From positions 1 through 34,167 of the IMG/VR virus record IMGVR_UViG_3300037673_000020: a stretch of DNA of 34,167 bases; one strand, 5' to 3'. The notes beneath the pieces were generated by a model. The model ran no database searches, was not told the DNA's origin, and saw only the letters and a list, made by a program, of their open reading frames with translations. Positions 15,727 to 22,947 of this stretch are shown here, piece by piece; position 1 is the first letter of the stretch; every line of letters starts with the position of its first letter. The translations under genes and the position numbers were made by a program. The stretch is from a virus.

Positions 15727-17149
15727 TTATCAACTCCCCTAAGACTCCGGTGGCCCTGTCCAGGGCGCCCACCATATGCACCGGAATCTTCAGTATTTTC
15801 GCAAGCTCGGTGAGGGCTATCTCCCCCAGCTCTGGATGCTGGGCGTTAATGGCCGTCTGGAGGACGTTATAGAGGACTCTCCTCTTCAGGCTGAAGAGGG
15901 GGTTGTGTCGGACATAGCACTCCGGCGCCCTTTCCCCGAAGTGGTCTACCACGAGCTGCCTCACGGCGTATTGATTGACGTAGGAGAGAAAGTCCAGGGC
16001 GAGGGTATCGCAGGCCGTGAGGTATGCCTCCAGGCGTCCGAGGCCCTCGTAATACGTGCGAGCGCCGCCGCGCTCAGGAGGGGTCTCGACGCAGACGAGC
16101 CCCCGCAGGATTTCGTCGTTGAGAGCCTCGATGCCGCGAGCGTAGAGGTCGCCCCGCCCGGTCACGTCGAGCTGGGTGATGTCCCAGAGCTTGTTGCCCC
16201 GGTCATCCCTCACCATCGGCATGGCGAGGGTGGTGAATTCATCAGTCTTGTGGAGGCGGTCTCCAAGCCACTGGAGGTTATCCACCTCGTCGCCATCCTC
16301 GTTGGTGGAACGGCCCGGAGGGGCCCAGCCTATCTTCGTCGGGGCGGCGTGCTTGCTGTAGTAGAGCATCCTCATGACCCATAGCTTGCACTTGAAGAAC
16401 CAGGGCGCGTAGACGTGATTGAGGGCCGGCTCGCCCCAGAAGCCAGCCCGCAGGAAGTTGTGGGGATAGAGCCAGGCTTTCCAGGCCGGGACGTGTACCT
16501 TGTCAAAGCCCTTCTTCTGATAATAACCATTGAAACTACCATCCTCTGTGAGGGGAAGGCTGGGCACAATCGTTGTAATCTTATTATACCTGAACTCCTT
16601 ATAGACCAGGGCCGGCCCGTCCCAGACGACCTCTCCATCCCTCTCGACGTGGATGTCCCTCACCTCCCATATCTTCTCGGCGAAGGCGGCGCCATCCACG
16701 AGCGCCTGCATCGCAATCTCCGTCAGCCGCCAGAGGTGCGGCTTGACGAAGACCTGCTTGACGAACTCAGCGATATTCGGGTCGCTGCATTCTACGAACG
16801 CCTCCTCCATCGCCGCCTTCACCGGCGCTGTCTTGATGGTGAGGCCATAATGGACGATGGGGTCTTTCCTCATCCTTTCGAGCGTCTCGTAGTCAATATC
16901 CTTGGCCTGATACTCCTCGGCCAGGATATTAAAGAGGGCCCTGTCGCCCCGGTAGGTGAGGGTAGCCAGGCGAGCGTCCTCCCGCCCCTTGATGGCGTCC
17001 CAGGCTTTCTGAAGGCGTCGCCTCCATGTATCGGGCTCGGCACTCAGCCTGGCGAGGTCGCTCCTCACAGCCCTCGTCAGCACGGGCCCCAGCGCCCTTG
17101 CCACGTCCTCCGGTATCTCCACAGTCACGGTTCTGTTTCTCATGCCCAT
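15632..17149 (-). CDS. Phage portal protein
   Basis: A 505-residue protein between the large terminase and the minor head gene, the standard position for a portal. Features that fit are an early DYETLERMRKDPIVHYGLTIKTAPVKAA stretch, a mid-protein HKTDEFTTLAMPMVRDDRGNKLWDITQLDV segment, and a helical C-terminal stem and crown with LGELINEA. Portals form the ring through which DNA enters the head. A start at 17143 would give an ATGA overlap with the terminase; the ATG at 17149 has AAGGAG five bases upstream. It may belong to the DUF935/Mu gp29-like group, which I cannot confirm. No prohead protease or scaffold gene is visible next to it. Confidence 0.82.
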   Translation of the reverse strand: MGMRNRTVTVEIPEDVARALGPVLTRAVRSDLARLSAEPDTWRRRLQKAWDAIKGREDARLATLTYRGDRALFNILAEEYQAKDIDYETLERMRKDPIVHYGLTIKTAPVKAAMEEAFVECSDPNIAEFVKQVFVKPHLWRLTEIAMQALVDGAAFAEKIWEVRDIHVERDGEVVWDGPALVYKEFRYNKITTIVPSLPLTEDGSFNGYYQKKGFDKVHVPAWKAWLYPHNFLRAGFWGEPALNHVYAPWFFKCKLWVMRMLYYSKHAAPTKIGWAPPGRSTNEDGDEVDNLQWLGDRLHKTDEFTTLAMPMVRDDRGNKLWDITQLDVTGRGDLYARGIEALNDEILRGLVCVETPPERGGARTYYEGLGRLEAYLTACDTLALDFLSYVNQYAVRQLVVDHFGERAPECYVRHNPLFSLKRRVLYNVLQTAINAQHPELGEIALTELAKILKIPVHMVGALDRATGVLGELINEAIGLLHAEGALDETGTSLSKGSPTPPRGA

Positions 17150-18822
17150 TTCAGCTCCTTAGCTCTATTAGTTGACGAGCGAATACTCATCGGCAGCCCC
17201 CAGTTCATCTCGCTCCTCTCCAATCGCCTCTTGTTGAGCATAAAGGCCCCGAAGCCTATATCCCTCGGCCCCCTCACCTCTATCTCCTGGAGGGTGAAAT
17301 TGAAAAAGCGATTTTTGAGAATTTGCCTCAGACGCGTCACGGCCAGCCAGTAGGCCATGAGCACGTCATCCGTCTCGCCACGAGGCCACATGTGCATCTC
17401 GTAGATGAGCAGGTCGGTCAACTTGCGCGAGCGCTCATCTCCTCTGGGGATGACGTTGCGCTGCTGCTCCGTCAGCGTCGAGAGGGCAGGGATGCCGGTC
17501 TCAAAGCTGCGATTCACGTCCTGGCCCGTCCAGTGGGGAACGATTATCATTCCGCTCTCCTTCGGCAGACTCTCGATGAAGTAGCCCTGGAGGGCATTCT
17601 GCTCGATGACGATTTCGCTGTCATAGCGCCTCCAGATGTCCACGATTTTCTCCCACTGCTCCAGAAAGCGGGCCCCCTGCTTGCGGTAGATGTCGAGCCA
17701 GTAAATCTTCCCGTCTCTATCCACACCTAACGTCACGGCGGCGAAGTAGCTCTTGCCCTTCCCCTTGAGAGCGAGAGCCGGGTCTACCCCCGTGACCTTC
17801 ACCAGCTCCGAGGTGTGGTGTTCAATGGGCAGCACCATCGTCTCCCGGAACTGACGCTTGATGAAGTCCATCGGGAAGTGGCTCTCCTCCTCGGACATGG
17901 GTCGGAGGAGATAATTGAGGTTGAACTGGACGAAGCCCTGGTCTCGCCTCATCTTCATCAGTCGCTCCCAGCTCCAGCGCTCCGGCCAGAGGACTATCTT
18001 CTTCTCGAAATTGAGGATGGCGGGGCTCTCGAAGACCTTGAAGTCCTCCCGTTTGACCAGCTCCGAGTATGGGTCGAAGAGGGCCTTGCGGGTGCCGACG
18101 ATTATCTTCTGACCCTGTGGCTCGACCATCGAGAAGCTATCCTCTATCCAGCGGAGGGTTTTGTTGGCCCGGTAGCGAGTGGCGCAGTTATCGGGATTGC
18201 AGACATCATCGTAGATGACATATTCGGCGTGAGGGCCCACATTGCTGGAGCCGACTCCCAGCGTCAAGACGGTCTTGTCCTTCTCGATGAGGATACGGCC
18301 CGTGTGGTCTGTGGGCCTCCTCCTCACGGTGATGTGGTCGGTTCCCCATCCCCTATCTTGAGGGAGCTTGAAACCTTCGTAGCCCTCCCGAAAGGCGTCG
18401 CGATGGCTGAACCCCTCGACGATATAGGGATTGAACTCCAGATGGGCTTTAATGGCCGAGAGGAAGGACTGGGCCTGCTCCGCCACGCTGCTCAGGATGA
18501 TGAAGCGGGAATTGCGGTCGCAGCATATCCTCCACGTCGGGTAGAAGATGGAATGTACCGAGGATTTCCCGTGGCCGCGAGCCGTGAGGTTGATATATGT
18601 CGGCTCGGCCACCAGTAGCCAATACCACCCATCCGGCACCTTCTTGTGGAAATCCGGGATGGGAAGAGGGGGCCTGATGAAGCGCTCCACAAACATAAGC
18701 AAACTCTTATGATGCCAGATGGCCCGGTCGTGGCTCCAGGCCGGATATTCCAGCCCCTTCTTGTAGAGGGCTAAGACCAACTCGGCCCAGAGGGCCACCT
18801 TGTCCTTATCGTAGTTTGTCAT
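17140..18822 (-). CDS. terL: Terminase large subunit
   Basis: A 560-residue packaging motor. Walker A is ARGHGKSS at 81-88, Walker B YVIYDD at 201-206, and the coupling segment follows with VGTRKALFDPYSE. The C-terminal RNase H-like nuclease shows D347 (VTGVDPA), E407 (IVIEQNA) and D485/D486 (GETDDVLMA). It cuts concatemeric DNA and pumps it into the prohead through the portal. All expected catalytic residues are present and the length is normal. Its start overlaps the previous gene by 17 bases and its stop overlaps the portal start. Confidence 0.95.
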   Translation of the reverse strand: MTNYDKDKVALWAELVLALYKKGLEYPAWSHDRAIWHHKSLLMFVERFIRPPLPIPDFHKKVPDGWYWLLVAEPTYINLTARGHGKSSVHSIFYPTWRICCDRNSRFIILSSVAEQAQSFLSAIKAHLEFNPYIVEGFSHRDAFREGYEGFKLPQDRGWGTDHITVRRRPTDHTGRILIEKDKTVLTLGVGSSNVGPHAEYVIYDDVCNPDNCATRYRANKTLRWIEDSFSMVEPQGQKIIVGTRKALFDPYSELVKREDFKVFESPAILNFEKKIVLWPERWSWERLMKMRRDQGFVQFNLNYLLRPMSEEESHFPMDFIKRQFRETMVLPIEHHTSELVKVTGVDPALALKGKGKSYFAAVTLGVDRDGKIYWLDIYRKQGARFLEQWEKIVDIWRRYDSEIVIEQNALQGYFIESLPKESGMIIVPHWTGQDVNRSFETGIPALSTLTEQQRNVIPRGDERSRKLTDLLIYEMHMWPRGETDDVLMAYWLAVTRLRQILKNRFFNFTLQEIEVRGPRDIGFGAFMLNKRRLERSEMNWGLPMSIRSSTNRAKELKWA

Positions 18823-19282
18823 CGGTCGCCTCGACTGTCACCATCTCTCCGCCAATGGCCTCGATATAGGTCTCAAGCTGGTCGATGAACTTATCGGCCT
18901 GCTCTATATCGACCTTGGAAAGTATCTCGCCCAGGTCGGGCCTGCCGGCGGTGGCGCCGGCGGTAGGCTCCTGCCCTAGATAGATACCACAGAGACCTAT
19001 CCAGTCCGACTTCAGCTCCCTCATGGCCCTTATCAGCGAGGCTAAGCTCGCAGGGCTGCATTCGGGAGGCTCCTGCTGCCAGCGGGCCAGAATCCGCCCG
19101 ATGACCGTAGTCAACTGCTGGGATAGCTTGCGCCACTCCAGGATAGTCTCTGCGGCGAGGGCCAACTGCTGGCGGCGAAACTCTAGATATTTCGCCTCCA
19201 ATTCAGCATGATGTGATATAAGCTCGTGCCTTCCCTCTCCGGCCACCTGGATAGTGACCGGTTTTTTATCAAGAATTGCCAT
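18806..19282 (-). CDS. Probable terminase small subunit
   Basis: A 158-residue, mostly helical protein directly before the large terminase. The region LEAKYLEFRRQQLALAAETILEWRKLSQQLTTVIGRIL could form a long helix or coiled coil, and the C-terminus is acidic and helical. I see no clear DNA-binding helix-turn-helix, so the call rests mainly on position and size. The ATG lacks a Shine-Dalgarno site and follows a short AT-rich leader under overlapping divergent promoters. Another packaging-associated protein is the alternative. Confidence 0.55.
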   Translation of the reverse strand: MAILDKKPVTIQVAGEGRHELISHHAELEAKYLEFRRQQLALAAETILEWRKLSQQLTTVIGRILARWQQEPPECSPASLASLIRAMRELKSDWIGLCGIYLGQEPTAGATAGRPDLGEILSKVDIEQADKFIDQLETYIEAIGGEMVTVEATDDKLR

Positions 19283-19311
19283 TTGACAAATTTAGCAAAA
19301 TATAGTATAAT
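19283..19311 (+). promoter_or_regulatory. Consensus sigma70 promoter, rightward
   Basis: TTGACA (19283-19288), a 17-base spacer and TATAAT (19306-19311) form an exact consensus promoter facing right, about 50 bases before the first rightward gene. The -35 box sits inside ATTTGACAAAT, a small palindrome that could be an operator. It directly abuts the ATG of the leftward small-terminase gene. Confidence 0.88.
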
Positions 19312-19330
19312 AGAGGCAGGTGGTAATCTA

Positions 19331-19359
19331 ATTATACCTCAAAAGGGAGGTTTGGGCAA
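19331..19359 (-). promoter_or_regulatory. Likely leftward promoter for the packaging genes
   Basis: On the minus strand TTGCCC (19359-19354), a 17-base spacer and TATAAT (19336-19331) fit sigma70, with a perfect -10 and a four-of-six -35. The transcript would start near 19324 and overlap the rightward promoter, so the two probably compete. Confidence 0.55.
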
Positions 19360-19557
19360 ATGGAGAAAAGTTTGGACTTTGAGGTAGGCCAGATAGTGAG
19401 GCACCGACTCCATCCTGGTCTTCGTGGCCGTATCATCGAAATGGAAGGGAGATGGGCCTTTTTGGAGTTACTTACGTATCCGAGCCATTTCTTCCACATG
19501 TGGTTTGCAAACAGGCCCATGCCCGTCCTCCTGGAGAACCTGGAGAGGGTGGAATGA
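19360..19557 (+). CDS. Small SH3-like hypothetical protein
   Basis: A 65-residue protein. DFEVGQIVRHRLHPGLRGRIIEMEGRWAFLEL has the G..V.h...pg..G.i spacing of small SH3-like barrel proteins found in phages. AAAGGGAGG lies about ten bases before the ATG. It is the first gene after the consensus promoter and its stop overlaps the resolvase start (ATGA). Function unknown. Confidence 0.72.
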   Translation: MEKSLDFEVGQIVRHRLHPGLRGRIIEMEGRWAFLELLTYPSHFFHMWFANRPMPVLLENLERVE

Positions 19558-20024
19558 AGGTGGTTGGGTTCGACACCGGCACCCGCTATTGTGGGTGGGC
19601 CATCCTGGAGGATGGGAGGCTGTGCGATGCCGGTCGCTGGCATCTCACGGGCAGATTCCTCAAGAGGCTGGAGTTCCTGGCCTCAGAAGCCAGGAGGCTT
19701 CTCAGGGAGGAGCTGCCGGATGGAGTGGCTGTGGAGACGCCTTTCGTCCGCTATCCGATGGCCGCGATACAATTGGGAAAGGCCGTCGGGATAATCCTGG
19801 CGGCGGGGTTCGAGCTGGGGATTCAGGTGATAGAGGTCTCCCCCGCCGAGGGAAAGAAGGCCCTCACGGGGAGCGGCCTGGCTACGAAGCACGGGGTGCG
19901 GGAGGAGGTGTTTCACAGGTTCAAGAGAGACCTGCCCACCGACGCCGCCGACGCGGTGGCGGTGGCTATGGCGGGCCTCGAAAGATTGAAAGTGTCATCT
20001 GACACTTTGGAGGAAACAAAATGA
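19554..20024 (+). CDS. RuvC-like Holliday-junction resolvase
   Basis: A 156-residue RNase H-fold nuclease. KVVGFDTGTRYCGWAIL puts the first catalytic aspartate at D7, DGVAVETPFV gives E61, and LPTDAADAVAVAM gives D130/D133. This is the RuvC pattern with the G..DAADA end. It would cut branched DNA, probably resolving replicated phage DNA before packaging. The ATG overlaps the previous stop; a longer in-frame start lies inside the previous gene and is rejected. The 3' end contains a 20-base palindrome. Confidence 0.85.
   Translation: MKVVGFDTGTRYCGWAILEDGRLCDAGRWHLTGRFLKRLEFLASEARRLLREELPDGVAVETPFVRYPMAAIQLGKAVGIILAAGFELGIQVIEVSPAEGKKALTGSGLATKHGVREEVFHRFKRDLPTDAADAVAVAMAGLERLKVSSDTLEETK
19989..20008. 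repeat. 20-bp palindrome in the resolvase 3' end
   Basis: AAAGTGTCA (19989-19997) and TGACACTTT (20000-20008) are perfect 9-bp arms separated by two bases. It lies 12 bases before the next ATG and could be an operator or a small hairpin in front of that gene. It may also be chance within coding sequence. Confidence 0.5.
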
Positions 20025-20119
20025 GTGAGGAGACAGCTATGGAAGTGATAATCTTCGGAGTAGCGGTTTATATACTGATACTGATGATATTGGTCTACTG
20101 GGCCAATCGCTTAAGCTAA
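20021..20119 (+). CDS. 32-residue single-span membrane peptide
   Basis: The ATG overlaps the resolvase stop and has GGAGG eight bases upstream. The product is MSEETAMEVIIFGVAV... with a hydrophobic run (VIIFGVAVYILILMILVYW) and a short basic-polar tail. One membrane helix is expected. Its size and position resemble tiny phage membrane peptides, some of which act in lysis. No specific function can be supported. Confidence 0.6.
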   Translation: MSEETAMEVIIFGVAVYILILMILVYWANRLS

Positions 20120-20151
20120 ATCGCTAAACTAAAAATGAAAGGAGAATAAAA

Positions 20152-20460
20152 ATGGCTTGGGTATCGAAGAGTTTTTCTCTCAATCTGGAGAGGGATAAAG
20201 ATGTCTTGGATTTTCTGGCGTCTCAGCGCAATCAGAGTTTAGTGATTCGGGACGCCCTCCGCCTCATGGCGGCGAAGAACCCTCCCGATAGGAAGGATGA
20301 GGTCTTGGAGACCCTCAAGAGGATTGAGAAGCTGCTCATCCAACAGAGCGAGCTTCTCAAGAAGGCAGCCTTTGCCGTCGAGGAGGGCGAGGAGCTGATT
20401 GAACTCGCCGAGGTGGGAGGCAAGTTTGAGATTGAGCCAGAGGAGTTCTACTTTGAATAA
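20152..20460 (+). CDS. Ribbon-helix-helix-like protein with coiled coil
   Basis: A 102-residue protein. The start KSFSLNLERDKDVLDFLASQRNQSLVIRDALRLMA looks like a ribbon-helix-helix DNA-binding domain of the ParG/CopG type: a short strand, then two helices separated by NQS. Residues about 50-85 (VLETLKRIEKLLIQQSELLKKAA) form a likely coiled coil and the C-terminus is acidic. It would bind DNA as a dimer and could regulate this operon or aid partition. AAAGGAG lies upstream. The fold is inferred from pattern alone. Confidence 0.65.
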   Translation: MAWVSKSFSLNLERDKDVLDFLASQRNQSLVIRDALRLMAAKNPPDRKDEVLETLKRIEKLLIQQSELLKKAAFAVEEGEELIELAEVGGKFEIEPEEFYFE

Positions 20461-20480
20461 ATAGAGAAAGGAGGGGAAAG

Positions 20481-21260
20481 ATGAAAAGAGACTATCTATC
20501 GAAGAGGTTTTCCATCCCGCTGTGGGCGCTCCTTGCGATTCTTGCCGTCTGCATCGTCACCCTGACGATACCGGATGAGGGGTCGTATTACCACAAGCGG
20601 GAGCTGGAGGAGGCCACTCCTCCCCCGGCTTTCCTGGAAGTCGAGGCCCCTGGGGAGGTAGAGTCTCGCCTGATTGGTATTGACGTGAGCCAGTATCAGG
20701 GCGAGATAGATTGGGAGAAGGTGGCGGCCAGCGGAGTGCGCTTCGTCATCATCAGGGCCACGATGGGGCTGGGCGGCACCGACCCCAACTTCATCTCAAA
20801 CTGGGAGGGGGCTAAGAAGGCGGGTCTCCTGGTGAGCGCTTATCACATTTTTTTCCATGATGAATCGCCCGTAAAGCAGGCACTCGCCTTCGTCCAGGCC
20901 CTCGATGGGAGGGAGCCGGATTTCCCCCTGGCGCTGGATGTGGAGATTCCGGCGCGGGGGAACTACGGCGCCCAGCTAGAGGATATGTGCCTTACAATGG
21001 AGATACTCACGGGCCAGAGACCCATGATATACACCGCCCAGTATATTTGGAACACTAACGTGGGCTGGGGCCCGAAGTGGCATCTCTACCCGCTATGGGT
21101 GGCGGACTACGATGCCGCCGCTCCCGCCATGCCCGATGGCTGGGAGAGGTGGAGCATCTGGCAATACTCCAATAAGGGCCGCATCTCCGGGATAGAGGGC
21201 CACGTAGACCTCAACCTCTTCGAGGGAACTGAGGAGGAGCTGAAGAGGCTCGGAGAATGA
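20481..21260 (+). CDS. GH25 lysozyme (endolysin) with N-terminal membrane anchor
   Basis: A 259-residue enzyme. Residues 11-30 (SIPLWALLAILAVCIVTLTI) form a membrane or signal-anchor helix, followed by a proline-rich linker. GIDVSQYQGEIDWEKV begins the GH25 barrel with D68, and LALDVEIP near 151-157 gives the D-x-E pair (D153, E155) that catalyses peptidoglycan cleavage in this family. WSIWQYSNKG and VDLNLF close the barrel. The anchor suggests export by the host pathway, perhaps as a signal-arrest-release endolysin. A strong GGAGGGG precedes the ATG, and the stop overlaps the sulfotransferase start. Confidence 0.92.
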   Translation: MKRDYLSKRFSIPLWALLAILAVCIVTLTIPDEGSYYHKRELEEATPPPAFLEVEAPGEVESRLIGIDVSQYQGEIDWEKVAASGVRFVIIRATMGLGGTDPNFISNWEGAKKAGLLVSAYHIFFHDESPVKQALAFVQALDGREPDFPLALDVEIPARGNYGAQLEDMCLTMEILTGQRPMIYTAQYIWNTNVGWGPKWHLYPLWVADYDAAAPAMPDGWERWSIWQYSNKGRISGIEGHVDLNLFEGTEEELKRLGE

Positions 21261-21796
21261 AACGGGCTTATCTGGTCTTTGGGCCCGAATCCAGCGGCAC
21301 AAGGCTTATGACGCGCATCCTGATTCTGGCAGGATGTCAGGGGTCATGGGGGCACTATCAGCATTATGACCACCATTTCCCAAAGGACAGCCCGATAGTC
21401 TGGCGGCGCAGTGTCCCCCACGCAAGGCAATGGCCGGATATAGTGGACATGGTGACGAGCCTGCGCAATGCGGGCTATTCGGTAAAGGCTGTCGTTACCA
21501 CCAGGCATTGGTGGCCCATGATTTGCTCCCAGGTAAAGGCCGGCTATGTCCCATGCTTAGATACTGCTCGCAAAAATGTCAGAAGGGCATACCGTCACAT
21601 CTTCAGCTCATTGGAGCAGGCCAATGTAGAGTACGTTATCGTCAGCTATGAGGCATTGGTGGAAGAGAGGGGGCCAGCAATAAAGGCTATACTTAATGAA
21701 TTGCAACTGCCCTCTTCTGCCGACATTGAGGTCGTAACAGAAAGGATTTTGAAAGAGATAAATCTGATAAATGCAAATCAAAAGCATTACCGCTAA
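21257..21796 (+). CDS. Sulfotransferase-like protein
   Basis: A 179-residue P-loop protein. AYLVFGPESSGTRLMTRILILAG near residues 4-26 has the GxxxSGT(R/S) phosphate loop that binds PAPS in sulfotransferases. VKAVVTTRHWW near 78-88 could carry the 3'-phosphate-binding Arg, and VEYVIVSYEALV near 124-135 matches the second substrate-binding strand. It would sulfate a glycan or other acceptor. Its start overlaps the lysozyme stop. It is shorter than most family members but the core is complete. A related kinase-like P-loop enzyme cannot be excluded. Confidence 0.75.
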   Translation: MKRAYLVFGPESSGTRLMTRILILAGCQGSWGHYQHYDHHFPKDSPIVWRRSVPHARQWPDIVDMVTSLRNAGYSVKAVVTTRHWWPMICSQVKAGYVPCLDTARKNVRRAYRHIFSSLEQANVEYVIVSYEALVEERGPAIKAILNELQLPSSADIEVVTERILKEINLINANQKHYR

Positions 21797-21822
21797 TTAT
21801 CAATAGAAAGGAGGAGAGAACT

Positions 21823-22155
21823 ATGCAGACTTTGGAGAGAATCACCGATAGTTGGCAGGCAACTCGTCAATCCCCCGTCGTCGAGGTGGAGGTACACCTC
21901 AAGGACGATGAGGTGTTCGCCGTCTTTATTGATGGCGAGCCGATGGTGCTGAGGGAGGCTGGCTTCGCCACCGTCGGCCTCATCGCCGGCACCGAGGTGG
22001 CGCTAAAGGCGAGGGGGTGGCCGGACTGGGCTATCTCCCAGGTGAGGCGGCTCCACCTGAAGGGAGTCTTGCCCTCGCTGAAGGGCAAGCTCCCGAAGTG
22101 GGAGGAGGCCCGTGAGGAGTGGGAAAGGGCATTTGAATACCTATCTCAGGAGTAG
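21823..22155 (+). CDS. Hypothetical protein
   Basis: A 110-residue protein with an N-terminal beta-rich half (VVEVEVHLKDDEVFAVFIDGEPMVL) and a helical, basic C-terminal half (WAISQVRRLHLKGVLPSLKG). AAAGGAGGAG precedes the ATG. It lies in the small-gene run between the sulfotransferase and the DNA methyltransferase. No family recognised and no membrane or metal motif seen. Confidence 0.6.
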   Translation: MQTLERITDSWQATRQSPVVEVEVHLKDDEVFAVFIDGEPMVLREAGFATVGLIAGTEVALKARGWPDWAISQVRRLHLKGVLPSLKGKLPKWEEAREEWERAFEYLSQE

Positions 22156-22161
22156 AGCAGG

Positions 22162-22500
22162 ATGGATAAAAGGTTGCCCATCACATTTCTCATCCCCGGC
22201 GTGGTGAGGACGCCCGGCATGGCAGGTTATATCGCCTATCGCCCAAAGCTACGGGGCTACCTCCATGACCAGATGGAGGCCCTGGCCTGTCTCCACATCG
22301 GAGGCCCCATCTCCATCGAGATGGAGGCCAACGAGCAACCCGGCTCCCTCGTGGGGCTTATAAACGCCTTCGTGGACGCGAGCAAGGGCGTCGTATGGGG
22401 GCAGGTGGTGACTGTGATGGAGATTAAGGCCAGGGTCATCCATCGGGGGAATGCCCCGTATCTCAAGGTGGTGATTAACAAATGGCAAAGGTCTCGATAA
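22162..22500 (+). CDS. Hypothetical protein
   Basis: A 112-residue protein, MDKRLPITFLIPGVVRTPGMAGYIAYRPKLRG..., with beta strands (VVWGQVVTVMEIKARVI) in the C-terminal half. CAGGAG lies about 10 bases before the ATG. It overlaps the following basic protein by 19 bases. No motif recognised. The hydrophobic start is too short for a clear membrane helix. Confidence 0.55.
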   Translation: MDKRLPITFLIPGVVRTPGMAGYIAYRPKLRGYLHDQMEALACLHIGGPISIEMEANEQPGSLVGLINAFVDASKGVVWGQVVTVMEIKARVIHRGNAPYLKVVINKWQRSR

Positions 22501-22709
22501 ATCTGGACGAGATAAGCTCCATCCTCAAGCAAATGAAGGTCGTGCGGGGCGCTCCTTACTACGACCACGGCAAGCGCTCCCGTGAGGAGCAGAAGGAGTA
22601 CCTCCGGAGGAAGGGCGCAGCCATCAAGAATATAGACCAGTGGAGATTGCGCCTCCAGAAGAAGGAGGAACGCCGCAGGGCGCGGAAGCGCAAATTTAAG
22701 ATGAGGTAG
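22482..22709 (+). CDS. Small basic helical protein
   Basis: A 75-residue protein whose second half is strongly basic (WRLRLQKKEERRRARKRKFKMR). The first half holds SINLDEISSILKQMKVVRGAPYYDHGKRSREEQ. A nucleic-acid-binding role would fit the charge but is only inferred. AAGGTGG precedes the ATG inside the previous gene. Confidence 0.55.
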   Translation: MAKVSINLDEISSILKQMKVVRGAPYYDHGKRSREEQKEYLRRKGAAIKNIDQWRLRLQKKEERRRARKRKFKMR

Positions 22710-22725
22710 GATGAGGAGGACGGCT

Positions 22726-22941
22726 ATGGGATACCTTGTGGAGCCCACCTATTGGGAATACTGCCGTAAATGCGGAGCGCTGCTTGTCACAGTGCCGGAG
22801 AGCTTGTGCGGCTATTGCTCCGAGGAGTGTGGCGGCAACGCATACCTCCAGGCCGTCGAACGACATCATACCACCCTTGTCAGGCTTCTCCAAAACAGCT
22901 CCGACGGCTACATCCTTATCCCAATAGAAGAACCTGGATGA
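22726..22941 (+). CDS. Small zinc-ribbon protein
   Basis: A 71-residue protein with CRKCGALL near the start and CGYCSEECGG about 15 residues later, giving CxxC...CxxC(xxx)C, a probable zinc site. An ATG 15 bases earlier is possible, but AGGAGG sits six bases before this one. It precedes the DNA methyltransferase by six bases. Probably a structural or nucleic-acid-binding accessory protein; function unknown. Confidence 0.65.
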   Translation: MGYLVEPTYWEYCRKCGALLVTVPESLCGYCSEECGGNAYLQAVERHHTTLVRLLQNSSDGYILIPIEEPG

Positions 22942-22947
22942 GAGGGG

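Noticed and set aside
16415-17353. A 312-codon plus-strand frame across the portal and terminase
   Set aside because: Antisense shadow of two well-supported genes, without start signals or recognisable motifs.
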